Part shown: positions 33,211-44,438 of the stretch, one piece after another | Layout: every line of letters begins with the position of its first letter | Numbering within the stretch: the stretch's first letter is position 1 | From: Zygnema cylindricum | Taxonomy: Eukaryota; Streptophyta; Zygnematophyceae; Zygnematales; Zygnemataceae | Assembly: GCA_037447655.1 (NCBI GenBank) | Contig: JBBHKE010000320.1 | Location: 1 to 44,942 of the forward strand | Reading direction: 5' to 3' | DNA: 44,942 nucleotides | Notes under the pieces: model-generated | What the model was told of the DNA's origin: nothing | Seen by the model: the letters and a program-made list of their open reading frames with translations, nothing else | The model's database searches: none | Made by a program: the position numbers and the translations under genes

Positions 33211-33741
33211 GTACACCGTCAATCGCTATTAGAGTATATAACGCCAATTCGGTGCCCTTTTTTCAAAAAAAAACCCGAAATGCAATCCATAATTCTATTT
33301 TTCCATTATTCTAATTGGGTTTCTTTCAGTAGATTAGTAATGAAAGTACCTTCTATGGAAATAGTGTGGCGTACGGACAGAATATTTTCGTGAAATGGTA
33401 CTTTTGAATTACAAAGGCATATAAAGACCTTAACATTATTTCACACACATGAATGTGCCTGGAAAAGAAGAGACGCAAACTAGTCGACAAAAATCACGTT
33501 CTCATGTTCGTCCGTCGACCGTGTGAACAACGCGACGGCGTACAATTGTCAGATTTTGTAAATACATATTAATGTAGACATTGAAAGGGCGGGTATTTAT
33601 TATTTAGGACAACCCAAATTGCAGTTAGGGATTAATTAGTATATATATTTAAAAAAAAAAAAAATCCCGATTAGTGTTAATAACACTGATTGTTTGTTTA
33701 CGCTATTTATTCCTTTACTCTAATAGCGATTGACGGTGTAC
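33211..33741. mobile_element. Short terminal-inverted-repeat element, family A copy 2
   Basis: The left end GTACACCGTCAATCGCTATT then AGAGTA is the reverse complement of the right end TACTCTAATAGCGATTGACG then GTGTAC. About 531 bp. It shares AATAGTGTGGNGTACGG, GGTACTTTT and CGTCCGTCGAC internal pieces, in the same order, with the element at 1704-2336. Non-coding. Confidence 0.78.
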
Positions 33742-34118
33742 TGTAGTGCCAATGGTGTTTTCATACGAAACGCCTCTCACTCTCTATTTCAGTATTTCTC
33801 CTGCACTCCCTGCCTCTTGTTCATTATTGCCATTGCTTCTCAGCTATTGTTCCTCGTTTGGCTTCGGGCAGGGTAAATGGACATCTACTGTTCTTTAGGC
33901 TTCTTGTAGTGTGTTCTTTAGGTTATTTTTTTAAGTATGGAGATTCCAGGACATCGATATGCTTCTGAGTCTTATTAGCTGCTGATTTTTTGTTTCGTAA
34001 GTCATTGTGCTTCACTTTTTAGTCGTAGCTTTTTGCGACATATGTCACACTAAGGTGTAAAACGATACTTCGGTTTTTGAAGTTTTTGCAAGTTTTTTTT
34101 TTTTTTTTTAAGTTAACC

Positions 34119-35279
34119 ATGGCGAAAGAAGGATATGTGATATCAAATAATGAAAAGGAATTCATCCTTGGAGCTCTTTCTGCCGACATTCGGATTGACG
34201 GACGGCGGCCTTTTGACTTCCGGAAGGTTATTATTGAGTTTGGCCGGTAAGTTTTTTCATACCCTCTAGTCATAAAGTTTGAATCAATTTACCTTATTGT
34301 GGATTTAATTTAATTTTGACTCTATTTTTCGCCAAGGTTTTAATGTCCACCATCATCAGTGTGGATTTTGTTGCCATGTTTTTAAAAAATCCACTCTAAT
34401 TAATGTGTGGGACTCACCATTCTGGTGTGGTTCACGTAGGAAACACCATTCATAACTATTAGATTTAATAACTTTCATTCGGTCGCTAGGTTTTTTTACC
34501 CGAAATTATAAAGTAACTGCTCATCGTCGTTAATGTTAAGGGTTTTTTAGTGTTAATGCGAAATTAAAATGTATAATACTGATTTAGTGCAAGGAGACGT
34601 GGCAGATTGTATTCCACTCCCTTAAACAGCATTGTTATAACTATTACAACCATAATTAGTGTAGACAATACTAAGACCACGTCAACACTAATAATTCACT
34701 AACTCTAACAGTGATGTGAAGTATAATGTATTGGTTTGTTCTACATTTATAATTCTAAAACCAACACGAAAACATTTTTATCAAAAATGGTGATCCACAC
34801 TACATTATGTTTCTAAAATCAACATGAAATCATTTTTACAACAAATGGTGGTTCACACTAATGCGGTGGACCTTCACATTAGTGCAGTAATGCAAAGTTT
34901 TAATGCGCATTGCTCAAATTAAATTCCATTGGATCTTTTACATGTTACAATGATGGATTGAGTGTAAAATGGGAGGGTAGATGAAGGGAAAATTAGGTTC
35001 AATGCCAGACATGTGTGAGGGAGTTTGTGACCATGTTCTCTTTAAAAACTGGCTTCGAAATTGACTCCTGAACCCTTGACTTTATGGCACAAGCATGGAA
35101 AAATTGTAACTAGGTGGCTGTACTTTTCACCATTTTCAATTAGAATATAAAGTTTTGGTTCATCAATGCCAAAATTGTCTCTGTTTAGGCTGGTCATGGT
35201 CTTAATGTTCGAAGAGTTCCCTACATTTCTTGGTTACTTTTTCTTTTTACCCACATTGGACAGTCTGGAATTTTTCCCT

Positions 35280-35378
<99 letters not shown>

Positions 35379-37289
35379 TCTCTCGTTTTCTTTGGGGTGG
35401 GGAAAATAGGAACGAGAACCTCTTCCGTTAGGAATCCACCATCTTCCTGTCGCAGTTACCTTCGCTTTTTTTAATGAAGGAGAAAGTGTGGTAATTTCCT
35501 CTATTAACTCCTTTTTTCTTTTGGAAAAGTTGAAAAGAGGAACTTTTGGGGTACAAATTTGTCCTTCCACTTGGTTTTTAATATGGTCCTAAGTTACCTA
35601 TTTGTTTGTCAAATTTATATAGTAGAAGACTACTGTATTTATGATTTACAGAAAGATTTTGTGGTGGATTTTGAACAGAAAAACAAAATGGTGAAATATG
35701 TTTGAAAGTGTACATCGGTCACCGAAATTTTCTTCCAAAAGTTCCCTTCTTTGAAGTGGTACCTTTAGTTGTTAGGAGTATGTTTTCTTATATGCATTAT
35801 TATATTGAATCCCCGTTTTCAGGTTTTAAAGTCGAGTTTTTTGCAGGAATTTTTTTTTTAAGCATATTTTTTAGTCTAATGCTTTTTATGTTTCTATTTT
35901 TTTCAGGTCATAGATCCTAGCTTTAAGGAGGAAGAAGTGATGGGAGGTCGTCTCACTCTCACTTTAAATGCTTTCGGGGAAATTTGTGCCATTCAAAAGG
36001 CAGGAGGGGAGGCAGTGAGAGAGGGAGAGATTTTGCGATGTTTGCGGATTGCCAAAACGAAGGTTGTGGATTTAACAAAACTTCTTAGAGAAAAGGTAAA
36101 AATAATCCACGCTATAAATTGTATCAGAAAATTGGTGGGTTGGTTGGGTTGTTGCCTTCGGATTTAAATAAGTTTGATTGTTGTTTGGGATTTTTTTTTA
36201 GAAGGATTTCTGGAAAAGGAATGTGTACAATGGGACGGTTTCTGATTTATATATATATATATACACACACACCAATATCTTGAATGAAATTTTCATGGCT
36301 TATAAAGTGGTGGATTTTTTTTTTTTTTGTTAGTGCCTTATCCAAATTGCGACATTTTCAATCAAAAATTCAAAAAAAGTTGGAATTTTGTTTTGGGAGG
36401 GTTTTTCTCACAATCTTTCTTCGTACTGTGGAAGTATCTGATTAAAACAATCGAAATATTTGAATCAGAATCAAAAAATTGTTTTGTTCTACTTCTTTTC
36501 TTTTCTTTTCTTTTCTTCTCTTTTCTTTTCTTTCCTTTCCTTTTCCCTTTTTTTTCCCCTTTTTTTCTCTGTAGGCCGAGTCTCGCGAAAAATATCGACA
36601 AGATCGGAAAGTTAAGAGACACGTGGGGATAAAAAATGGAGAGGATTTGGGGTCAAGAGAGGTAGTTTTGACTGGTAAAGATATAGGAAAAGTTGCAAAG
36701 GAGAAAAGGGAAGGAGAAGGTAGAGAAGTTGATAAGGAAGATAAAGTTTTGAGTGGAGAACTAGAGAGAAAAGAAGGGAAAATGGAGGAGGAGGAGGAGG
36801 ATGAGGAGGAGGAGGAAGTGGAGGAAGAGGAAGAGGAAGAGGAAGAGGAGGACGATGACGAGGAAGAGGAAGATGATGATGATGAGGAGGAGGAGGAAGG
36901 AGAGGTTGAAAAGGCAGTGAAGAAAGGAGGGATTAAGTTTGGGAAAGGACAAAATAGTGACGTGACAGCCATGGATGTGGACAGAAGTGGAGGAAAAAGC
37001 AAAAAGTTTGATGTTTTTACAGGAGGGCCTTCTTCTTGGTGAGTACAATTTTTATTTAATGTTTTTGATAAATGTTCAAATTAAACGTTTTTAGATTAAA
37101 ATTTGAAGGGTTTTAGGTTGTTAAATCACTTTGTTACGTTTTGAAAATAGCAAACTTGAGATTTATAAAATAAAGGAAGTTGAAATTTTAACATTGTTAT
37201 GAGGATTGTGTTTTTATTCTCCATAAATTTCTCCTTTTTCTTTTGTATCCCAGTTTTCTTGAAATTTTCTGACTAATGCATAGTAATAC

Positions 37290-37329
<40 letters not shown>

Positions 37330-39048
37330 GTATATATATGTATATATTTTACATTGTTTTTTCTGGCTGTTTTTTCAACGACAGTATTTTGATATCTTTT
37401 ATTTTTTAATATGTTTTTGGGTTTTTTCTGGACAATTTTCCTGTAAAACCGAATAGAAGATTTCTGCTCTGACTTTGAAATACTTGTTTTTTTTTTTTTT
37501 TTTTGTGTTTTTTTTTTATTTTTTCTTTTTATTTTTATTCAGGTTGGAGGAGGATGTTGTTGTCTCAAAGGGGCGCAAATCGTCGAAAAATAATATAGGT
37601 GGAATTGGTAAATTTTACATACTTTTTTTTTTCCAATTTGTATCTCTTCGTTTTATTTTTTTCTTTTCTGACTATGCGGCTTTCGCTCTTTCACTCCCTC
37701 TCCTTTTGCTTCCCTCCATCCCTCCCTTCCTCCTCCCTCCCTCCCTTACCCCCTCTCTCCCTCACTTCCTTCCTTCCCCCCCTTCTTCCTCCGTCCCTTC
37801 CTCCTTCCTCTCGATGCTTGTATCCAATAGTTTATGCAATCGAATTTGCCTAAAAAAGAAAAAAGAAAAAACATCTCTGATCAGTCTTTTTATCCCACTT
37901 TTTTTCTCTTCTTTTCTTTCATCTGTTAATCCCTTTTCTTTTTCTTTTCGTTTTCTTTTCGTTTTCTTTTCTTTTCCTTTCTTTTCCTTTCCCTTTTCTT
38001 TTCTTTTTTGTTCTTTTCTTTTCCTTTCCCTTTTTTTTCTTTTCTTTTCTTTTCTTTTTTCTTCCTTTCCTTTTCTTTTCCTTTCCTTTTCCTTTCCCTT
38101 TTCTTTCCTTTTTCTTTCCTTTTTCTTTCCTTTATCTTTTCTTTTTCTTTCCCTTTTCCTTTCCCTTTTCCTATTCTTTTTTTTTTTTTTTTTTTTTCCT
38201 TTTCTTTTCTTTTCTTTTTCTTTTCTTTTGCTTTTCTTTTCTTTTCCTTTTCTTTTTCTTTTCTTTTCTTTTCTTTTTCTTTTCCTTTTCTTACTCGTTC
38301 CTTTTCTGTTTCCTTTCCTTTCCCTTTTCTTCCCCTTTCCTTTCCCTTTCCTTTCCCTTTCCCTTTCACGGGAATGGAAAGAGTCCTTTCCTTTCCCGTT
38401 CCCTTTCCCTTTTGCTTTCCCTTTTCTTCTCTTTTTCTTTCCTTTCACTTCTCATTTCCTTCCCCTTTCCCTTTCCCTTTCCCTTTCTTTGCCCTTTTTT
38501 CCCCCTTTCCCTTTCCCTTTCCCTTTCCTTTCCCTTTCCTTTCCCTTTCCTTCCCTTTCCTTCCCCTTTCCTTTCCCTTCCTTTTCCTTTTCCTCTTCTT
38601 TCCCTTTCTTCCCTTTCCTTTCTTTTTCTCTTTTTTTAAACCTTATCCAGATTCCGATTCTTTGGACGAATTCGACAAAATCGCAAAAATCATGTCGAAT
38701 TCGGTTCCCAAAAATGCTTCAAAACCAGAAAATATCGAGAACCAAAAATCAATTTCCACGGCATCGGTTTATAAATCGAAAATGTTACAAAAAAACATTT
38801 TAACGGAAACGGAAACGGAAAAACTACACGGAAACAAACCGTTGGGTCCGACTTTTCTGTCAAATATGGCAATCGACAGTGAGGAGGAGGAGGAGACGAT
38901 GGAAATAAGAGGAGAATTTGGGGGGGAGGGAGGAGGAGAGAAAAAAAAGGAAAGAATAAGTGAGAAAAATAAAAAAGAGGAAACGTTGGTGGACGCTGTG
39001 AAAATTAAACGGGGGAAAAAAAAACGCTCGGGAGAGGGGAAAGGATAA
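34119..39048 (+). CDS. RRP45: Exosome complex subunit RRP45 (EXOSC9-like), core exons missing from the window
   Basis: RRP45 is one of six RNase PH-like ring subunits of the RNA exosome (nucleus and cytoplasm). Exon 1 (34119-34246) gives MAKEGYVISNNEKEFILGAL then SADIRIDGRRPFDFRKV, a clear match. Then 35410-35490 gives EREPLPLGIHHLPVAVTFAF, 35907-36095 gives VIDPSFKEEEVMGGRLTLTL and the rest of the C-terminal core half, 36575-37038 gives SREKYRQDRKVKRH and a Glu/Asp-rich tail, 37543-37607 and 38651-39048 finish a lysine- and glutamate-rich C-terminus. The last five exons join in frame. About 155-160 residues of the core that homologues have between exon 1 and 35410 (the QLGQTHVM to DAANVAA part) could not be found in the 1.16 kb between. 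Splicing exon 1 straight to 35410 shifts the frame to a quick TAG. So this is a deletion, an assembly gap or missed exons. Confidence 0.82.
34320..34900. repeat. Transposon-like debris in RRP45 intron 1
   Basis: Short opposed pieces such as GTGTGGTTCAC, GTGATCCACACTA, GGTGGTTCACACTAATG and ACCTTCACATTAGTG repeat in both orientations, and two related stretches (34743-34800 and 34800-34860, both with AACATGAAA/AACACGAAA then ATTTTTA) look like a tandem duplication. This is the stretch where the missing RRP45 exons would be expected; no exon was recognised in it. Confidence 0.45.
35281..35388 (+). repeat. (CT)n microsatellite in RRP45 intron
   Basis: About 105 bases of almost uninterrupted CT immediately upstream of the RRP45 exon at 35410. 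It is a plausible place for an assembly collapse that could have removed the missing core exons. Confidence 0.92.
36780..36905 (+). repeat. GAG/GAT-rich coding repeat (acidic tail of RRP45)
   Basis: Inside the RRP45 exon 36575-37038, GAGGAGGAR and GATGAY triplets code for about 40 consecutive Glu and Asp residues with few interruptions. Acidic C-terminal tails occur in RRP45 homologues. The minus-strand open frame of poly-serine here is a shadow. Confidence 0.85.
37288..37342. repeat. (TA)n microsatellite in RRP45 intron
   Basis: A run of TA dinucleotides broken by ACACG and TG, within the intron between exons 36575-37038 and 37543-37607. Another short TA/CA run is at 36248-36272. Confidence 0.9.
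37608..38650 (+). repeat. One-kilobase polypyrimidine intron of RRP45
   Basis: Almost the whole intron is pyrimidine on the coding strand: CCCT/CCT units at 37680-37815, then TTTTC, TTTCC and CCCTTT units at 37875-38635, broken mainly by one purine-bearing island at 38368-38386 (ACGGGAATGGAAAGAG). It ends at the acceptor ATCCAG/AT at 38650/38651. Long open frames through it code only Phe/Ser/Leu/Pro and are artefacts. Confidence 0.92.
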
Positions 39049-40469
39049 ACGAAAAGGAAAAAAAAATAGTGTGGATTGATAAGTGTTGCGGTTTCAAAAT
39101 GAAATGTAAAGAGCAAAAGGATGGGATCTTAAAAATGGGAGTTTTATTGATGTGATTTGTTTGTATCCCTCTCCCTCTCTCCCTCCCTTCCCCATCCCCC
39201 TCCTCTCCGCCTCCCCCTCCCTCTTTCCCTAATCTATTATAGATTATAGAACGAAAATTGGTGAGAGTTCAAAAATGTAATTAAGAAATTTTTTGAGAAC
39301 TGATCTTTTGAAGAAAAAAATTGTTCATTAAGAAATTTAATGAGAATTTCTTCCCATTAACACTTGTAAAATAAACTGCCCTTTTTTTTATTATAGTTTT
39401 TTTTTATTTTATTGCATGGATGATAGAAGAACTAAAAGTAAACAGTAAGCATCAATATATTTTAAAACGATAATCGAGAAAAAAAGAGTAAAAAGAGTAA
39501 AAATTGCTTCTCATCCCTCTTCAGGTGACAAACCTACAAAGATAACAACAATCACAAAGTACCTTTTGTCCTTTAGTGTGGTAAACATTCTGCCTTTGTG
39601 GCTTACAAGTGTTTTTATGACATAAGATTTAAACTCTCGTTGGTGCAAAAAAATTCAAATCTCATTTAGCAGTTTTGAAATAAAAATGCCGTATTATAAA
39701 TGGCGCTTATCAAGCCACACCATCCTTTTCGACCATGTTTAGCTGCATTTTATTTTGGGTGTAACCCGGCAGGATTGCCGTACAAGAAGTCGTTGCGATC
39801 CGTACGCCTGTACGCTGAAATTTTTGCTTTTGCCCGGAAAAAAATGAACGCGGGAATAGCTAAACGTGCGATACAATATTACAATTCAATCTGTACGGTT
39901 GGATCGTACTTACCTGTACTGTAGTTAGCAAGATGTTTCTAATCTCTTGCCAGTTGTCACCTACTTTGTTGTACGTACAGTACAGTACGACATCTTGTCG
40001 TTTCTGTGTCATGCTGCAGGTGTTGTAAGATCTGACCTCAGCAGCAGATATATCAGTCCCCTTTTTTGTTCCCAGCGTTACCATAATCCCCTAATTTCTG
40101 GTTTCTTTTACTATGTGTACGAAAATTTGTACGGAAACCCTAGAGAATTCGAATTTCTCGTCTCTGATAGGCTAATCGGTAAAAGTTGTGATACTGGATT
40201 TTTGTCCCATGGACTTTTGCGACTTTGACATTTTTTATTGGATTTTGTCGCGATTCGTTTACATGGACCGCCTACTCGAATCCGCGAAAAGGTACGTTCA
40301 GGTACCGTACATCACCCGAATCTATTCGTACGATTTTCACTAAACGACAAAGAATCAGGTAAATTTGTGGCAATTGTACAAATCCTCTTGTCGTTATCCT
40401 AACCGTCGCCACAAAAAACCACTCATTTCTACACGTCCATAAATCAATCTCTCTCTCTCTCTCTCTCTC
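39049..40469. other. RRP45 3' region and GT47 upstream region
   Basis: No gene recognised. An AATAAA at about 39370 could be the RRP45 polyadenylation signal, though the T-rich DNA makes chance matches likely. From 39700 the base composition becomes more balanced, with several CGTAC/GTACAG motifs. The GT47 leader from 40449 is a pure CT run ending at the start codon. Confidence 0.5.
40449..40469 (+). promoter_or_regulatory. CT-repeat leader abutting the GT47 start codon
   Basis: A run of CT dinucleotides reaches the base before ATG at 40470. Pyrimidine patches near transcription starts and in 5' leaders are typical of plant promoters. Its role here is inferred from position only. Confidence 0.5.
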
Positions 40470-43400
40470 ATGGACCGCCTCTCCTCCCCTATCCTCGACG
40501 AAGAATCTCCACCGTCCGATCTCGACGATCAAATTCTCCGTCTCCGCCAATCCGTCGCTCGCACGTGGCAAAAACGAACCGGAAAAAGACTTTTCCAAAC
40601 TTTGAACGTTTTTTTATTTTCTCTCTCCGCCGTCCTTCTTCTGTACTACTACCTGAATCGCACGTGCGAAACCTGCGCGAGTTCGTACTTCGTACAGCGA
40701 CGTACGGAAAAGAATTTGGATCCACGTCAGCAATTTGTGTACGTGTACGATCTTGGAATCGAATGGACGGACGAGATTTTGGAGAAGATTCCGGCTTGGT
40801 ATTCCGTACAGTACGACGGCGAGAAAATTTTGAACGAATTGTTGGTTTCGAGTAATGAGTATCGTACGACGGATCCTGAAAAGGCGACGCTGTTCTATGT
40901 TCCGTTTTACGGAGCGTATTTTACGCTGTTGCAGTACAGAGACGCGGAAGTTAATATGAAGGAAGCGGTGGAGGAGACGTCGAAGGTTAGTTTATTTTTG
41001 TCTTTTTCTGTCTCTTTTTTTGTTTTTTTTTTTTTTTTGTTTTTTTTGTTTTTTGAATGTCCAAATATTGGGTGAAAATGTAGATGAGGATGATTTTTTT
41101 TTTGAAGGCTCGGGGAAATGATGTGGGATTTTTTTTTTTTTTGTTTAAAATTGTTTTTTTTGTTGTTTAAAATTGATGTTTTTGTATAAATTTAGTTTGA
41201 GGCCCAAATATTTACATTTTTTATGAAATTTATCAACCGAAAGTGTAAAGTTTCAATAAAATAAAAAAAATTGTTGATATCCGAGTTAAATTTGTTAATT
41301 TTTTCAAATCTTCAAATATTTGATGCTCAACAATTGGGGGAATTTTTACTGTGGATAGCATATTTTTGGAATTTTCATTTAAATTAATAGCAATTTCCAA
41401 AATTTTGAATAGTAAAGTCTGTTTTAAAAAAAAAGAGGAAAGGAGGAATGAGGTGGAAAGACTTTATATGTTTTTTTTTTTTTTCTTCACTTTTACTACT
41501 TTTGTTTTTACTTTTTCACTTTTTAAAATTTTGAACTTGTGTGCTTATGTCTGTGTCTTTTTTTTTCTTTTCTTTTTCTTTTTTTTACGTTACTGTTTCG
41601 TCAAAACCCTATTTTTTTTATTTATCTATTCACTTTTTTTTTTTGCTTTTTTTTTGGAAATTTTATAAAACAGATGTGGGACAAATTACTAACTCGAATT
41701 CGAACTGAATTTCCGTATTTTAATCGAAGTCGAGGGAAAGACCATTTTTCCATCCTAACAATGGACCACGGGAGATGTACGGCTTTGACTTTTCTTAACA
41801 CAAAAATGTACGGAGAAATGTTTTTTCTTCAGTTAAACGGAGATAAAATGGTCCGTAGCAACCATGGAAGCACCAACAGGAGCATGCAAGTGAGTTTAAC
41901 TTTATTTTTATTTTTTGTTTTATTTTGTTTTTTTGTACGTCGTTTTTTTTCAACCGAATTCGATAACAATGTTGTCGAAACATTGAAAATTTGGTTTTTT
42001 TGTTAGAAACTTTGGAAAACAACCTTTTTTTTTTGTTTGAGCCGAAAAATAAAAGAGAGTAAACAACGTGAGTTAAAATTTATAGAATTTATGGCTAATT
42101 CTTGAAAAAAACAAATATGGAAGTTAATTGTAACAATGCTGAGTCACTTTTAAAATATTTTGAAAGAAGCTCATAAAAAAAGACCCGAAAATTGAAGAAA
42201 TATTTCAAAGGTTGTAAAATACTCCTTCACAAAACCTTCAAAAAGTTTACATTCACCAATAAATAGTAAAAAAATCCACTTCAAAGCACCATAAATTTAC
42301 AAACATATCGAAAATTAAAATACAGGAGAAACCCCAGACGCTCCTGAAAATAATACTTCATCCGTAAACAAAAAAACGCAAAAAAGAAAGACAAAAAACC
42401 TCTAGACAACCTCGGAAAAAACCTCTAAATAAGATGAAAAAAAAAACAATTGCATAATGGCCCCAAGAACCTTGAAAAACCCTAGAAAAACCTCTTTATC
42501 TGCAGGCTTTGACCTATAATTATGGGGTTCCGCCGGATCCTTCTCTTCCCGATATTCCGTGTTATATGGCCGACCGAGATATAGTTATTCCCCCTTTAGT
42601 TCGCATGGAACCTTCCAATCCGTTAACCACCGTTAAAACCATAACGGCGTTATTCCGGTTCAGTGAAGGGCAACATCACGGAGTTCCTATTCCACACCAT
42701 GGACATCTTCTTCGAAAAGAGTTATACCATGTGAGAATATTTAACCAATTTAGGTTATTTTGGTTAAGAATGTATTGAGATTAAATTTTGATTGGATTTG
42801 GATTTTGGTGTAGACCACACCATTGTTTTTGAGTGGGATTTTTTTAGGAACTTCTACTTTTGAGAAGTAGGGATGGATTAGGTTTTTACCACATCTAGTG
42901 TGGATTCAAATTTTATTTGAAAAGAAACTAGAGTGGTTTCCCGAGCAGGAATGCTTTCCCTAGAAAGGATATTGTTTATTTTTCTTTTGAGCGAGTATAT
43001 ATTTTTTTATGTGCAAACTTTTGTATTATGTTTTTTGGTTTCCAGTTGTGGCAACATCGTAACATTCCGGGATGGGATTTTGGAGTGAAATCGGAGGAGG
43101 AGACAAATGAGGAATGGAGTCGTTCTCAGTTTTGTATTGCTCCTCCCGGACACTCTCAATGGACAAGTCGACCGTCAAAGGTATTGTTTTTGTTAACAAT
43201 TTATATCTTGCGTGATACACAATGATAGATTCGGTGAATCGATGTCGGCAATGTTGTTGAAATCGATGTCAATGTCCATTTTAGTTTCTACATCAATTTC
43301 AATTTCAGTGCCACTGTCTTTGTCAATGTCATTTCCAATTTGAAGGATAATGTGAATCTCACTGTCCAAATTTTACAACATCGTTATTTTTTTCGATGTC

Positions 43401-44438
43401 GGAAATTAGATCAAGAATGCTAATATCAAATGATATCGATGGTGAAGCATGTAGACAAATGTTCACCTGATTATGATGTCAATATCCGTGCCGATATCGA
43501 CAAATTCAATTCCAATTCCAAACAAACGTCAAAGAAGATTCAAAATGAGGTTTAATCGATGACAATTTCAATAGCAATGTCAATTTCTTAAGTTTTAACA
43601 ATATCAACAGTAAATTCAAACATATATCAGCAGAATTACCCTTAGGCAATGTCATCAACATTGTCAACACCGACGTTAGCCTCGTCGAAAGATAAAAGTA
43701 AACATTCAAAAATTCAATCAAAAACTGAATTGATGCAGTCATGCGGAAAATAAATGCAAATTTACAAATGTAGTCACTATTTCTTGTAGTTTTTAATTGC
43801 AGAGTATTCTTTCCGGATGTATTCCCGTTACTTTTTATCGAGAACACGATAGTCCATGGCAAGATGAGATCAACTATGCTGACATCAGCATAAATATCGA
43901 TCCTGACGAACTTCATACACTTCGAGCTCAATTGGAAAATGTGCTTATTACACCCGGAAAACTGGAAAAAATGCAAAAAGCTATTACTCGAGTTCAGGTA
44001 AAAATCGAAAATTCTTGTCCAACCTATGAATAATTTAATATGATGAATGGAAGAGAAAAAGGTCGATGTTGGTTTCACATTCAACATTTATTTTCCCGTT
44101 GACTTGTAAACTGGATTCCTACTGATTTTGTTGATGGTGTTTTTTAGGGTTTTTTAATTTTGTTGCATTGTTTGTTTGGGTCGTGGGTTTAATTTTTTTT
44201 CTGTTTTATTTTTTAGTTATTTGTCCAGGTTTCCAGGATTTTTTTTTATTTTTTTTTTTACACGCTCAGTACCTCTTCCTTCCCTCTTCTCTCTCTCTCT
44301 CTTTTTTTTTTCTACCGTTAGGATCATTTTCGGTGGAGTGGCAATTTCAGAGAAGGAGTAGAATTTCACGTATTGAAAAGGTTAAAGAAACGTGCCGAGG
44401 AATTGAAATTTATGCGACAAAATCGAGATAGTTTATGA
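40470..44438 (+). CDS. GT47 exostosin-domain glycosyltransferase, type II membrane protein
   Basis: GT47 exostosin-like enzymes add sugars to cell-wall polysaccharides or glycoproteins in the Golgi. Exons: 40470-40985, 41674-41889, 42506-42730, 43046-43180, 43803-43997, 44322-44438; 1404 bases, 467 residues; all five introns are phase 0. Residues 1-42 are cytosolic, about 43-63 form the membrane anchor (FLFSLSAVLLLYYYL), followed by an NRT glycosylation site. The exostosin domain starts at QFVYVYDLG (about 89) and includes DPEKATLFYVPFYG, FSILTMDHGR, RDIVIPP (268-274), TALFRFSEGQHHG, SQFCIAPPGHSQWTSR (347-362) and SGCIPVTFY (368-376), the last being the usual LxxGCIPVI nucleotide-sugar-binding part. 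The start is the first ATG after the CT leader. Length and domain order match plant and algal exostosins; the sugar transferred cannot be told. Confidence 0.9.
43240..43700 (+). repeat. Degenerate ATGTCAAT repeat in GT47 intron 4
   Basis: Units such as GATGTCAATGTCCATTT and TCAATTTCAATTTCAGTG follow each other, as in bestrophin introns 1 and 3. The minus-strand open frame 43506-44087 partly runs through it and overlaps the real exon 5, so it is rejected. Confidence 0.7.

Larger units (their letters stand above)
31937..34118. other. Divergent intergenic region between GT92 and RRP45 genes
   Basis: It holds the presumed promoters of both genes and two inverted-repeat elements (32778-33003 and 33211-33741). 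Between them at 33130-33210 are several GTACTGTAC palindromes. No gene was recognised. The open frame at 31936-32145 (+) overlaps GT92 exon 1 and is not credible. Confidence 0.6.

Noticed and set aside
35166-35280. Possible RRP45 core exon after TTTAG near 35190
   Set aside because: All three frames were read (for example AGHGLNVRRVPYISW). None resembles the missing RNase PH core, and the stretch runs straight into the CT tract.
36442-37002. 186-codon minus-strand open frame rich in serine
   Set aside because: It is the antisense of the acidic GAG/GAT coding repeat of RRP45 and of a CTTTT intron tract.
37475-38803. 442-codon plus-strand open frame
   Set aside because: It is a Phe/Ser/Leu/Pro polymer produced by the polypyrimidine intron of RRP45. 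Only its last part, from 38651, is real coding sequence, joined by splicing.
43506-44087. 193-codon minus-strand open frame
   Set aside because: It overlaps GT47 exon 5 on the opposite strand and runs through an ATGTCA repeat. No domain is seen.
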